Source: Devosia sp. FKR38
GTDB taxonomy: Bacteria; Pseudomonadota; Alphaproteobacteria; Rhizobiales; Devosiaceae
Direction: 5' to 3'
Assembly (NCBI RefSeq): GCF_005222805.1
Contig: NZ_STGC01000005.1
Coordinates: forward strand, 656,446 to 720,445
DNA length: 64,000 nucleotides
The notes beneath the pieces are model-generated. The model ran no database searches. It was given only the letters and a program-made list of their open reading frames with translations, and was not told the origin of the DNA. Below, in pieces: positions 19,301 to 26,697 of the stretch; the stretch's first letter is position 1, and the number at the start of each line of letters is the position of its first letter. A program made the translations under genes and the position numbers.

Positions 19301-19825
19301 AATATCTATATCAACCGCAACCAGATCGGCGCTGTCGTCGGCTCGCAGCCTTTTGGTGGCGAGGGCCTGTCGGGCACGGGCCCCAAGGCGGGCGGCCCGG
19401 CCTATCTGCCGCGCTTCACCCGCGGCCATGCGCCGGTGACCACCGATCCGCTGCCGCTGCCCGGCCCCACCGGCGAAACCAATGTGCTGCACACCGCGCC
19501 GCGCGGTGCCGTGCTGTGCCTGGGGCCCACCCCGGCCGATATTCTGGCGCAATCGGTCATGTGCTCCACATTGGGCAATACTGCCATCGTGGCCGAACTC
19601 GATCTCGATGCCCTTAGCCACGCCAACACCTTCGATGCCGTGGCCTGGTTTGGTGACGAGAGCACGCTGCGCAGCATCCGCATCGCGCTGAGTGCCCGCA
19701 GCGGCGCGCTGATCCCGCTGCTGACCAGCCCGGACGATGCGCATCGCCTGCTGCTCGAGCGCCATGTCTGCATCGACACCACGGCGGCCGGCGGCAACGC
19801 CAGCCTGATGGCCCAGGCCGGGTAA
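16397..19825 (+). CDS. putA: Bifunctional proline dehydrogenase / P5C dehydrogenase PutA
   Basis: Oxidises proline to glutamate in two steps. The N-terminal half is the FAD-dependent proline dehydrogenase barrel (for example MVRLVKGAYWDAEVKRAQ around residue 341). The middle and C-terminal part is an NAD-dependent aldehyde dehydrogenase with the general-base region AETGGLNAMIVD and catalytic Cys823 in SAGQRCSALRVLY. At 1142 residues it lacks the N-terminal DNA-binding ribbon-helix-helix, so regulation falls to the adjacent PutR. ATG 16397 is preceded by AGAGG and starts at the conserved region. The last ~120 residues are the extra C-terminal domain seen in longer PutA types. Confidence 0.96.
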   Translation: MLITEIRQALRDRNLADEAPLVRDLIAATGLDASARTAISGHAEALVTAVRKGNRLGLMESFLAEYGLDTDEGVALMSLAEALLRVPDAETVDALIHDKVGGADWSSHFGGSGSPLVNFSSWALSLTADVLGDPEVGPRNALHRAIARLGEPVIRTAVGQAMRLLGSQFVFGRTIDEAITNARKPEALGYRYSYDMLGEAARTSEDAARYFDAYAAAIASLAPHCTAPLVRDNPGISVKLSALHPRYEVAQRHRVLTELVESTRKLALAARAANMGFNIDAEEADRLDLSLDIIAAVLATPELAGWDGFGVVVQAYGKRVLPLIDWLDATARSLDRTIMVRLVKGAYWDAEVKRAQVMGLPGYPVYTRKASTDVSYIAAARRLFAASNIYPQFATHNAHTAAAVLHLAADAGRFNDSFEFQRLHGMGERLHEVLRTNHAARTRIYAPVGAHKDLLAYLVRRLLENGANGSFVYQIADEHIPAATVAEDPIAKLMALDNPAQGLPNPAIPAPGAIFAPRRNSAGLDLTDPLAFGAMDTGRSAFATTQWHASPLVALSSATPDASAQGAVAWTPGGVATLTNPANPSDTIGTILDAAPADVAKAIAAASASSWSQVPVAARAALLRATADLYEANQPEFFALLAREAGKSWSDAVAEVREAVDFLRYYADEAERQPLAAPRGPFVAISPWNFPLAIFTGQIAAALVAGNPVLAKPAPQTPLIAYRAVQLMHAAGLPADAIQLLPGAGAVGTALTSHPAIAGVAFTGSLPTARRIDQAMAGNLAATAPLIAETGGLNAMIVDSTALPEQAVRDILASAFQSAGQRCSALRVLYVQEDAAERTLEMLIGAMNELTLGNPWDLATDIGPVIDTAARTKILAHIEAYERKGNLIHRLKAPVDGTFVAPTLLRVTSIADLSEEIFGPVLHVATFKAQELDAVIAAINASGFGLTFAMHTRISSRVRQVSQAVHAGNIYINRNQIGAVVGSQPFGGEGLSGTGPKAGGPAYLPRFTRGHAPVTTDPLPLPGPTGETNVLHTAPRGAVLCLGPTPADILAQSVMCSTLGNTAIVAELDLDALSHANTFDAVAWFGDESTLRSIRIALSARSGALIPLLTSPDDAHRLLLERHVCIDTTAAGGNASLMAQAG

Positions 19826-19836
19826 ACCCGGCCTGG
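19813..19836. terminator. Bidirectional stem-loop at the putA stop
   Basis: Perfect 11-bp arms CCAGGCCGGGT (19813-19823) and ACCCGGCCTGG (19826-19836) enclose AA and overlap the putA TAA. It lies in the 23-bp convergent gap to the next minus-strand gene, so it can end transcripts from both directions, although no U-tract is present. Confidence 0.5.
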
Positions 19837-19848
19837 CGACCACAGGCG

Positions 19849-20556
19849 CTAGCGCCGCTGGTAGGTGTTCTGCAACTCGTCCCGCACCACGACAGCAACG
19901 CCCTTGGCTTCCAGTCGATAGTCGGCATCGAGAATCCGGGTCGAGTAGCGCCAGCCCTCGGGCAGGTTCAGGCGGCTGCCCAGGTCCGGCAGGTCCGCCA
20001 GGCTGAGCGCGGGATCGACCATCTGGGCATAGGACTGCATCATATAGACATGGCCCTGCGGGTCGGTGAGCTCGAACACCGGCTTGCCGGCGGCAAAGAC
20101 AAACACCGTGTCGCGGTCGACCTCCTGCGGGGCATAGCTCTCCTCGGTCATGCCGCCAAACAGCTTGCGCTCCAAAGTGGCGCGCTGCGTCATTGCGATG
20201 GTGCCGAACATGGTCGGCGCGCTGGCGATGGATTCGCCGCGCCCCTCGATGCCGTCGATCGTCCAGTGCCGGGGACCGTTCTTGAGCACCGCCGTGACCC
20301 CCAGCGCGCTCTTGAGGGCGTCGGCATCGAGCGCGCTCCATGCCTCCGCCGGGCAGTCATTGAGCCCGATAGTGTTATAGACGGTCACCTTGAGCGCCAG
20401 CATCTGCCGTTCCACGGTCAGGATTTCGCAATAGCGATCATCAAAGATCCCGCTCGCGCCGCCTGTCGAGACGTCATTGGCATGGGCAAAGGCTGGGGCA
20501 AACACCAGTCCCGCCAGAAGCGCGACGGTGGCAAGGTTTGGGTTCAGGAGCGGCAT
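19849..20556 (-). CDS. Secreted protein of unknown function, 235 aa
   Basis: Not recognised. ATG 20556 (GAGGA 5 nt upstream) opens a signal peptide MPLLNPNLATVALLAGLVF... ending AHA. The mature part contains FDDRYCEILTVERQ and LNDCPAEAW, two Cys that could form a disulfide in the periplasm, then alternating strands (VFVFAAGKPVFELTDPQGHVYMMQ) and a C-terminal LPEGWRYSTRILDADY segment. The product resembles small exported beta-rich proteins, but no enzyme motif is visible. It converges on putA and diverges from the TetR gene. Confidence 0.7.
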   Translation of the reverse strand: MPLLNPNLATVALLAGLVFAPAFAHANDVSTGGASGIFDDRYCEILTVERQMLALKVTVYNTIGLNDCPAEAWSALDADALKSALGVTAVLKNGPRHWTIDGIEGRGESIASAPTMFGTIAMTQRATLERKLFGGMTEESYAPQEVDRDTVFVFAAGKPVFELTDPQGHVYMMQSYAQMVDPALSLADLPDLGSRLNLPEGWRYSTRILDADYRLEAKGVAVVVRDELQNTYQRR

Positions 20557-20669
20557 TGTGTCCTCGTGGGCTGTGGTCCTCACCCTTGACTCTAGGGGGC
20601 TGCCGGGGGCTAGGCTACTCGGGTTTCAGGCAGCTGCCGCTGCGAAAGAGCTTTGCATAGGGTATTGGA

Positions 20670-21266
20670 ATGAAACGAAAAATACCCCGCCAGCAACGGG
20701 CAATCTCGGCGGTGGACATCACCCTGGAGGCTACTGCTCAGCTTCTGGAGCAGTCCCTTGACGGTCATGTCACCACCAATCACGTTGCGGCCCGGGCCGG
20801 CTATTCGGTTGGCACGATCTATCGCTATTTTGCCGACAAGAATGCCATCTTCGAGGCCATGATCCGGTCCGAACTGGCGCGCCAGGAAGCGCAGGTCGCC
20901 GCCCGGCTCGCCGATCCGGACATCACGACCGTCGAAGGCTTTGCCCGCGTTCTGGTGGCGGCAGCCCTTACGCCCTTCAAGGGCCGGGTCAAGGTGCGGC
21001 GCGCGCTGATGCTGGCAGCAGCGAGCCGGCGCGATCTTGCGGCCCTTCTGGATGACACGCTGGATCGCCTGACCGAGCTGTTCGTTGAGGCCGTGCGCAG
21101 CCGCGCTGCCGACTGTGTTCGCGTCCCCCCCGCAGCCGGTCGCCATGCCATGCTGCGTGGCGTTATCGCGGCCACCCGCTCGGCAGCCCTGGCCAAGCCG
21201 CATCTGCTGGATGACCCCGATTTCGAAACCGAGCTGGTCCGCTCCCTGGTGCAGGCCTTTCGCTAG
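20670..21266 (+). CDS. TetR-family transcriptional regulator
   Basis: 198 residues. N-terminal HTH with SLDGHVTTNHVAARAGYSVGTIYRYFADKNAIFEAMI, the classical TetR recognition helix region, followed by an all-helical ligand domain (for example VKVRRALMLAAASRRDLAALL). The very basic start MKRKIPRQQRA is common in this family. It is divergent from the secreted unknown protein across 113 bp, so that gene is a plausible target. The ligand cannot be predicted. Confidence 0.9.
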   Translation: MKRKIPRQQRAISAVDITLEATAQLLEQSLDGHVTTNHVAARAGYSVGTIYRYFADKNAIFEAMIRSELARQEAQVAARLADPDITTVEGFARVLVAAALTPFKGRVKVRRALMLAAASRRDLAALLDDTLDRLTELFVEAVRSRAADCVRVPPAAGRHAMLRGVIAATRSAALAKPHLLDDPDFETELVRSLVQAFR

Positions 21267-21328
21267 CTAGTTGCACGCGCTTCCGCCGCAGACGGGGGAG
21301 CGGATGGTCAGCCGCCGCGCTTTCCCCT

Positions 21329-22675
21329 ATGGTGCCGCGCGTTGTTCCGTTTCCGCTTTCTCCCGTGTCGCCCTCCGCCCGTCTCCAAGCCACTCTCGAT
21401 CTGCTGCATGAAACCGATACCGTCGCCGGCCCCGCCGACGCCGTTGTTTCGGCTTGGTTTCGTGCCCGCCGCCCCATTGGCGACGATGACCGCGGCCAGA
21501 TCATCGAACTCTTCTATGCGCTGCTGCGCCACCATGCGCGGCTGGGCTGGTGGTTGGCCGGGCAGGGCGCTGAAGATCATCCGCGCAGCCGGTTGCTCGT
21601 CTGGCTGGTGCTGGGCACGGGTCGCACGCCGGCCCAGGTCGCGGCCCTGTTCACCGGCAGAAATGCCGAGCCCGCCGCGCTCACCGAGCCGGAACGCAGC
21701 CTTCTGACAAGGCTCCAGGGCAAGCCGATCGACCATCCCGCCATGCCAGACCCGGTGCGCGTTGAATGCCCCGATTGGGCGGAGGCCCCGTTGCAGCGCC
21801 GCTTCGGCACGGCCTTCGGCCCCGAAATGGCTGCCATGCTCACCGGCGCGCCGCGCGATCTGCGCGTCAATACCATCAAGGCCAACCGCCCGGCCATGCT
21901 GTCGGCGCTGCGGGCCATGGGCCTGCGCGCTGAGCCGACGCCCCTGGCGCCCCAGGGCATTCGCCTCGACGAGAGCCTGTCGCTGGCGCGCCTGCCCATG
22001 CTGAAGTCTGGCGAAGTCGAGATTCAGGACGAGGGCTCGCAATTGGTGGCCCTGCTGGTCGATGCCCATCCGGGCGATCGTGTGGTCGATTTCTGCGCCG
22101 GCGCCGGCGGCAAGACCCTCGCCATGGCCGCCCAGATGGCCAACAAAGGCCATGTCGTCGCCTGTGACGTCATGGAAGGCCGCCTCAAGCGCGCTGCCGA
22201 GCGCTTCCGCCAGGCCGGCATCCATAATGTGCAGACCCGGCTGCTCTCCAGCGAAACCGACAAATGGGTCAAGCGCCACAAGGCCGGCTTTGACCGCGTG
22301 CTGGTCGACGCCCCCTGCAGCGGCACCGGCACCTGGCGGCGCAATCCCGACGCCCGCTGGCGCGCCATGGCCGGCTCACGCCTCGACAATCTGTTGCCAT
22401 TGCAGGCGAAAATCCTCACCAGCGCCGCCCGCCTCGTCCGCCCCGGCGGGCGCCTGGTCTATGCTACCTGTTCGCTGCTGATCGAGGAAAACGAGGACCA
22501 GGTCGCCGCCTTCCTCGCCGCCCATCCCGATTTCCACATCATCCCGCTCCCCCAGGCTGCGCCCGACCTTGCCGGCTCGGCCCACCCCGACTTCCTGTCA
22601 CTGACGCCAGCCCAGCACGACACAGACGGCTTCTTCGCCGCCGTGCTGCAGCGTCGCATGGCCGACCCGGACTAA
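21329..22675 (+). CDS. RsmB/NOP-family rRNA (cytosine-5) methyltransferase
   Basis: 448 residues. The N-terminal ~150 residues form the NusB-like helical domain of RsmB, and the rest is a SAM-dependent methyltransferase. Seen: VDFCAGAGGKTLAMAA (SAM binding), DAPCSGTGTWRRNPD with the release Cys, and YATCSLLIEENEDQV with the catalytic Cys. It probably methylates 16S rRNA. ATG 21329 is taken; an internal start a few codons later is possible because the first ~20 residues are proline-rich and unconserved-looking. It stands alone after the TetR gene. Confidence 0.9.
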   Translation: MVPRVVPFPLSPVSPSARLQATLDLLHETDTVAGPADAVVSAWFRARRPIGDDDRGQIIELFYALLRHHARLGWWLAGQGAEDHPRSRLLVWLVLGTGRTPAQVAALFTGRNAEPAALTEPERSLLTRLQGKPIDHPAMPDPVRVECPDWAEAPLQRRFGTAFGPEMAAMLTGAPRDLRVNTIKANRPAMLSALRAMGLRAEPTPLAPQGIRLDESLSLARLPMLKSGEVEIQDEGSQLVALLVDAHPGDRVVDFCAGAGGKTLAMAAQMANKGHVVACDVMEGRLKRAAERFRQAGIHNVQTRLLSSETDKWVKRHKAGFDRVLVDAPCSGTGTWRRNPDARWRAMAGSRLDNLLPLQAKILTSAARLVRPGGRLVYATCSLLIEENEDQVAAFLAAHPDFHIIPLPQAAPDLAGSAHPDFLSLTPAQHDTDGFFAAVLQRRMADPD

Positions 22676-22696
22676 TCCGCCTCTATCCACCCCACG

Positions 22697-22740
22697 GGTG
22701 CGCGCCAGCCGCCTAGGCGCACCGCGGCCTTTTTGGCCGC
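22697..22740 (+). terminator. Double hairpin after rsmB-like gene
   Basis: GGTGCGC (22697-22703) pairs with GCGCACC (22717-22723), and immediately after GCGGCC (22724-22729) pairs with GGCCGC (22735-22740) across a TTTTT loop. It lies 21 bp beyond the stop and is a likely transcription end. Confidence 0.5.
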
Positions 22741-22800
22741 CTGACCGGCTGTTGCTCACAACCTTCGCAGGCATGACCCTGCCCGGACTGCGCTGAAACC

Positions 22801-22922
22801 GACCGGCCCGCGCCAGACCCCGTCACATTACCAAGAATTAAAGAGTAAGCACATTCGAATATGCTTATAAATAAACAGGTGCCGCGAAGACTCGGGGCAC
22901 GGAATTTCAAGGAGATCAAAAA
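22801..22922 (+). promoter_or_regulatory. AT-rich promoter with palindrome upstream of the ferritin-like gene
   Basis: This stretch is strikingly AT-rich for the window (ACCAAGAATTAAAGAGTAAG, then TTATAAATAAAC). A near-perfect palindrome GCACATTCGAATATGC lies at 22849-22864 (one mismatched pair), beside the AT-rich block. A GTGCC/GGCAC hairpin follows in the leader (22879-22900), then the AAGGAG ribosome site. A strong, probably regulated promoter is inferred. Confidence 0.5.
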
Positions 22923-23429
22923 GTGACCCACCACATCAATGCAGTGATCGTCTTGTCTCTGGCTGCCACCTTTGCCGCGCCGCTAGCGAGCACCACCACG
23001 GTGTCTGCTGGCGAAGCACTCCCGCAGACCGTGCAGGCGGCGCTGACCTCAGCGCTAATGGACGAATACCACGCCGAAGCATTCTATAGCGCCGTTCTGG
23101 AACGCTTCGGTCAGGTTCGTCCTTTTGCCAATATCATCGGTTCCGAACAGTATCATGCCAGCAAGGTTGCCGCGCTCATGACGGCCTATGGCATGGACGT
23201 TCCGGCGAACACGCAGCTCGGTTCCGCCGAGATCGCCGCCGCCGTTCCCGCGACACTCGGCGCTGCCTGCGCAATAGGTGTTCAGGCCGAAATCGCCAAT
23301 GCAGCGCTCTACGATGATAACCTGCTGCCGGCTGTCAGCGGCTTCAACGATATCACTGTGGTTCTCGAATACCTGCGCGATGCCTCGCAGAACAACCACT
23401 TGCCGGCTTTCCAGCGTTGCGCCGTGTGA
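22923..23429 (+). CDS. Exported ferritin-like (DUF2202-type) protein
   Basis: 168 residues. The signal peptide (HINAVIVLSLAATFAAPLAS) is followed by a four-helix ferritin-like domain. Probable carboxylate/His positions are ALMDEYHAEAFYSAVLERFG and IIGSEQYHASKVAALM, matching the E-x(n)-E-x2-H logic of DUF2202. The later helix carries QAEIANAALYDDNLL. GTG 22923 has a good AAGGAG site 8 nt upstream. Function is unknown; a periplasmic di-metal or iron-handling role is inferred from the fold. It has its own AT-rich promoter and a different neighbourhood, so it is probably monocistronic. Confidence 0.78.
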   Translation: MTHHINAVIVLSLAATFAAPLASTTTVSAGEALPQTVQAALTSALMDEYHAEAFYSAVLERFGQVRPFANIIGSEQYHASKVAALMTAYGMDVPANTQLGSAEIAAAVPATLGAACAIGVQAEIANAALYDDNLLPAVSGFNDITVVLEYLRDASQNNHLPAFQRCAV

Positions 23430-23524
23430 GGTCTGGACTTTGCAACCTGACGCGGGCTGCCGGGCGCAGCCCGCTCCGACGCCCCTTTCAACCGGCGATG
23501 GCGCCATTCGCCCGCTAGCCCAGC

Positions 23525-23552
23525 AAAAAGCCCGCAGCGGGGGCTGCGGGCT
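23525..23552 (-). terminator. Intrinsic terminator of the second GAF gene
   Basis: Read on the minus strand, AGCCCGCAG and CTGCGGGCT form a 9-bp stem with a CCCCCG loop, followed by TTTT (plus-strand AAAAA at 23525-23529). It lies about 30 bp past the GAF gene stop. Confidence 0.85.
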
Positions 23553-23579
23553 GGGGTGTGTGGGGCAGGGTGAACCAGC

Positions 23580-24071
23580 CTATTGTGCGGCCACCAAAGC
23601 GGCCAGTTTGGCCGGAATGGCGATAACGTCGCGGATGGTCTGGACGCGCTCGGGCGTATAGTACCCGTCCACGTCGAGCATGTTCACCGTGCCGACCAGC
23701 TCGCCGCCGATCACCACTGGCATGTTGACCACGCTCTGGCAGCCCAGGGAGTCGATCAGCTCGTAGTCGGGGAAAACCTTGGCGATATCGGCAATGGTAT
23801 TGGCGACGAAATAGCGGCGCTCCTTGTGCACGATGTCGAACCAGCTGTCATAGCGGATCGGCTTGGTGCCCGAGGTCGGGTAGTTCTTGGGGTCGCTGGT
23901 ATAAGCCCGGCGCGCCACCTCGGCCTGCATGTCCACCGTCATATAGGTGAACAGCTTTGTGCCCACGGTGGCCTCGGTCAGCGCCTGCAGCGCCGCGAAA
24001 GCTTCGTCGGCGCCCTTGGCCTTGGCAATGGCGGCATCAAACGCCGCGATGGCCTGGGAATAGTCAGTCAT
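23580..24071 (-). CDS. GAF domain protein (paralogue of 8998-9504)
   Basis: 163 residues, essentially one GAF domain. It shares with the copy at 8998 the blocks LFT, GTKPI-x4-WF, RR-x3-NT, FPD-x2-LI-x2-LGC and GT-N-LDV-G-Y at the same spacing. The Cys in SLGCQSVVNMPV is kept in both. There is no signal peptide or output domain, so it is cytoplasmic. It lies 138 bp downstream of, and on the same strand as, the second peptide-type ABC operon, ending in an intrinsic terminator. A ligand or redox sensor accessory to peptide uptake is inferred. Confidence 0.82.
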   Translation of the reverse strand: MTDYSQAIAAFDAAIAKAKGADEAFAALQALTEATVGTKLFTYMTVDMQAEVARRAYTSDPKNYPTSGTKPIRYDSWFDIVHKERRYFVANTIADIAKVFPDYELIDSLGCQSVVNMPVVIGGELVGTVNMLDVDGYYTPERVQTIRDVIAIPAKLAALVAAQ

Positions 24072-24209
24072 AGTTTGGTCCTTGGTCTCGTCCGTCTGTG
24101 GGTTGCCCCACCTGACCTCCCCGGGAGGGGGGAGGAATTGTCCTGTCTCTGTCAGTCCGTGCCGCTGGCTTTTCAGGGAACTGCTCGGTTGGGCCGGGGC
24201 GGGTGCAAT

Positions 24210-24968
24210 CTAGGCCACGCCGTCCAGCAGGCCGGCCCGACCCTCGGTCGCCGCCAGCAGTTCGCGGGAATAGGGCTCAACCAGCGCCTCGCGCTTGAGC
24301 AGGTCGACAGCGGCGACCTCCACGATCCGACCATGCCGCATCACGGCCAGCCGGTCGCAGAGGAAGCTCACCACCGGCAGATTGTGCGTCACCACCAGAT
24401 AGGTGAGGCCCTGTTCGCGCCGGAGGCGTTTGAGGAGGTTGAGGATTTCCGCCTGCACGCTGACGTCGAGCGCCGAGGTCGGCTCATCGAGCAGCAGCAC
24501 CTTGGGCTCCAGCATCAGCGCCCGGGCGATGGCGACGCGCTGGCGCTGCCCGCCCGAGAGCTGGTGCGGAAAGCGGAAGCGGAAGCGCCGGTCGAGCCCG
24601 ACGGCGGTCAGCACCTCTTCGACCCGCTTGTCGCGATTGCCGATGCCGTGAATGGCCAGCGGTTCGCTGAGGGTCGCGTCAATGGTCTTGCGCGGATGCA
24701 GCGAGCCATAGGGGTCCTGAAACACCATCTGGCATTGCGCCGCGACGGCGCGCTCGACGCCATGGCTGCGGGCACGGCCCAAGAGTTCAATGGTGCCGGT
24801 CCACTCGGGCGCCAGCCCGGCGATGGCGCGCAGGATGGTCGATTTGCCCGAGCCGCTTTCGCCCACCAGCGCAAAGCTCTCGCCTTCGGCAATGTCGAGC
24901 GTGACGCCATGCACCACGGTGGTGTCGCCATAGGAAATGCTGAGATTGTCCAGCCGGATCGCGCTCAT
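24210..24968 (-). CDS. Peptide/nickel-type ABC transporter ATPase (short OppF/NikE-like)
   Basis: 252 residues. Walker [11 protein letters not shown], signature [15 protein letters not shown], Walker B VLLLDEPTSALD, H-loop VVTHNLP. It ends about 20 residues after the ABC core and lacks the C-terminal oligopeptide extension with paired Cys seen at 12811-13794, so it is of the short NikE/DppF-like type. ATG 24968 overlaps the upstream ATPase stop (ATGA). It is the last transporter gene of the minus-strand operon. Confidence 0.9.
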   Translation of the reverse strand: MSAIRLDNLSISYGDTTVVHGVTLDIAEGESFALVGESGSGKSTILRAIAGLAPEWTGTIELLGRARSHGVERAVAAQCQMVFQDPYGSLHPRKTIDATLSEPLAIHGIGNRDKRVEEVLTAVGLDRRFRFRFPHQLSGGQRQRVAIARALMLEPKVLLLDEPTSALDVSVQAEILNLLKRLRREQGLTYLVVTHNLPVVSFLCDRLAVMRHGRIVEVAAVDLLKREALVEPYSRELLAATEGRAGLLDGVA

Positions 24969-25798
24969 GTGCCTGCCCATTGGCTGCGGTCGAGCACGGG
25001 CAGCTCGTCGCGGGTTTCATTGATCACCGGCATGGCTGCCAGGAGCCCCCGCGTATAGGGGTGCTGCGCCTGCTCAAGCTGGCCGGCGGCGCATTCTTCC
25101 ACCACCGTGCCGGCATTCATGACGAGGATGCGGTCGCAATAGCGGCTGACAAGGTTCAGGTCATGGCTGATCAGGATCAGCCCCATGCCCTTGGCCGTCA
25201 CCAGATTGTCGATGATGTCGAGCACCTGCGCCTGCACGCTCACGTCGAGCGCCGAAGTCGGCTCGTCTGCGATCAGCAGCTCGGGGCCGGGGATCAGCAT
25301 CATGGCGATCATGATGCGCTGGCCCATGCCGCCCGACACTTCGTGCGGATAGAGCCCGGCCACGCGCTTGGGGTCGTTGATGCGCACGGCCTCCAGCATG
25401 GAGAGCATGCGATCGCGCACTTCGCCGCGCCCGAGCTTTTCATGCGTCACCACGGCCTCGGCGATCTGCGCGCCAATGGTCATCACCGGGTTGAGCGAGA
25501 ACTTGGGGTCCTGCATCACCATCGAGATGCGGGCGCCGCGAATGGCCCGCATCTGCTTTTCGGTCTGCTGGGTCAGGTCGATGCCGTCGAAGTCCATGCG
25601 GTCGGCCGTCACCAGGCCCGGCTTGCGGATCAGCTTGAGAATGGCGCGGCCGGTCATCGACTTGCCCGAGCCGCTTTCGCCCACAATGCCCAGTCGCTCG
25701 CGGCCCAGATCGAAGGATATGCCTTTGACCACCTCGACCCGCCCGCGATGGGTGGGAAAGCTGACGCGCAGGTTCTTGACGGAAAGCATCGGTGCCAT
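24965..25798 (-). CDS. Peptide/nickel-type ABC transporter ATPase (short OppD/NikD-like)
   Basis: 277 residues. Walker [11 protein letters not shown], signature VSGGMGQRIMIAMML, Walker [14 protein letters not shown]-loop LISHDLN. It also lacks the Cys-rich oligopeptide tail. ATG 25798 is used because it forms a TGATG overlap with the upstream permease stop and the ABC fold begins at MLSVKNLRVSF; the longer in-frame stretch upstream lies inside the permease gene. Coupled translation with both neighbours is expected. Confidence 0.9.
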   Translation of the reverse strand: MAPMLSVKNLRVSFPTHRGRVEVVKGISFDLGRERLGIVGESGSGKSMTGRAILKLIRKPGLVTADRMDFDGIDLTQQTEKQMRAIRGARISMVMQDPKFSLNPVMTIGAQIAEAVVTHEKLGRGEVRDRMLSMLEAVRINDPKRVAGLYPHEVSGGMGQRIMIAMMLIPGPELLIADEPTSALDVSVQAQVLDIIDNLVTAKGMGLILISHDLNLVSRYCDRILVMNAGTVVEECAAGQLEQAQHPYTRGLLAAMPVINETRDELPVLDRSQWAGT

Positions 25799-26697
25799 CA
25801 CTTGCCCTCGCTCTTGGGGTCGAGCACGTCGCGCAGCCCGTCGCCGAGGAAGCAGAAGCCCAGGCTCACGATGATGATGGCAAAGCCCGGCATGGTCGCC
25901 ACCCACCATTGGTCGAGGATGAAGGTGCGGCCGCGGCTGATCATGGCGCCCCACTCGGGCAGCGGCGGCTGCGCGCCCAGGCCAATGAAGCCCAGGCCCG
26001 CCGCGGTGAGGATCACCCCGGCCATGTCGAGCGTCACGCGGATGATCATCGAAGAGGTGCAGAGCGGCAGTACGTGGCCGACGATGACGCGCAGCGGGGA
26101 GGCGCCCTGCATCTGCACAGCGGCGATGAACTCCGAGCTGCGGATAGTTAGCGTTTCGGCGCGGGCGATGCGGGCATAGGCCGGCCAGGAGGTGATGGCG
26201 ATGGCGATAATGGCATTGTTGATGCCCGGCCCCAGGGCCGCGACGAAAGCCAGCGCCAGGATCAGCTTGGGCATGGAGAGAAAAATGTCGGTGATGCCCA
26301 TCAGCACGCGATCGGTCCAGCCGCCGAAATAGCCGGCCACCGCGCCGAGCAGCAGGCCAAGCGGCGCCGAGATCAGCGCCACCAGGCCCACGATGGTCAG
26401 GGTGATCTGGCTGCCCCAGATAACGCGCGAGAAGATGTCGCGGCCCAGCTCATCCGTGCCCATCCAATGGGCGCCCGAGGGCGGCGCCAGGCGATTGGCC
26501 AGATCCTGCCCGGTGGCCGAATAGGGCGCCAGCCACGGCGCCAATAGGGCCGTGAGCACGAGAATGAGGATAATCAGCCCGCCCAGCACGGACAGGGGAT
26601 TGCGCAGCAGCGCGGTGAACACCCGATAGGCCCGGCCGGCATTGGCCTGCAGCCGCGAATGCGGCGAATCTTCCAGCAACCAGTCACGCGTGCTCAT
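25798..26697 (-). CDS. Peptide-type ABC transporter permease (OppC/DppC family)
   Basis: 299 residues of normal DppC length, in contrast to the enlarged homologue at 10617. It has an N-terminal cytoplasmic segment, a first helix (VLGGLIILILVLTALLAPWL), GTDELGRDIFSRVIWG, and the EAA loop SSEFIAAVQMQGASPLRVIV. The TGATG-type 1-nt contact with the following ATPase and the 1-nt overlap with the preceding permease show one operon. Confidence 0.92.
   Translation of the reverse strand: MSTRDWLLEDSPHSRLQANAGRAYRVFTALLRNPLSVLGGLIILILVLTALLAPWLAPYSATGQDLANRLAPPSGAHWMGTDELGRDIFSRVIWGSQITLTIVGLVALISAPLGLLLGAVAGYFGGWTDRVLMGITDIFLSMPKLILALAFVAALGPGINNAIIAIAITSWPAYARIARAETLTIRSSEFIAAVQMQGASPLRVIVGHVLPLCTSSMIIRVTLDMAGVILTAAGLGFIGLGAQPPLPEWGAMISRGRTFILDQWWVATMPGFAIIIVSLGFCFLGDGLRDVLDPKSEGK

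Noticed and set aside
16382..20341. Long minus-strand open frames opposite putA
   Set aside because: Mirror of strong third-position GC bias in putA; the translations are Gly/Ala/His-rich and match no family pattern.
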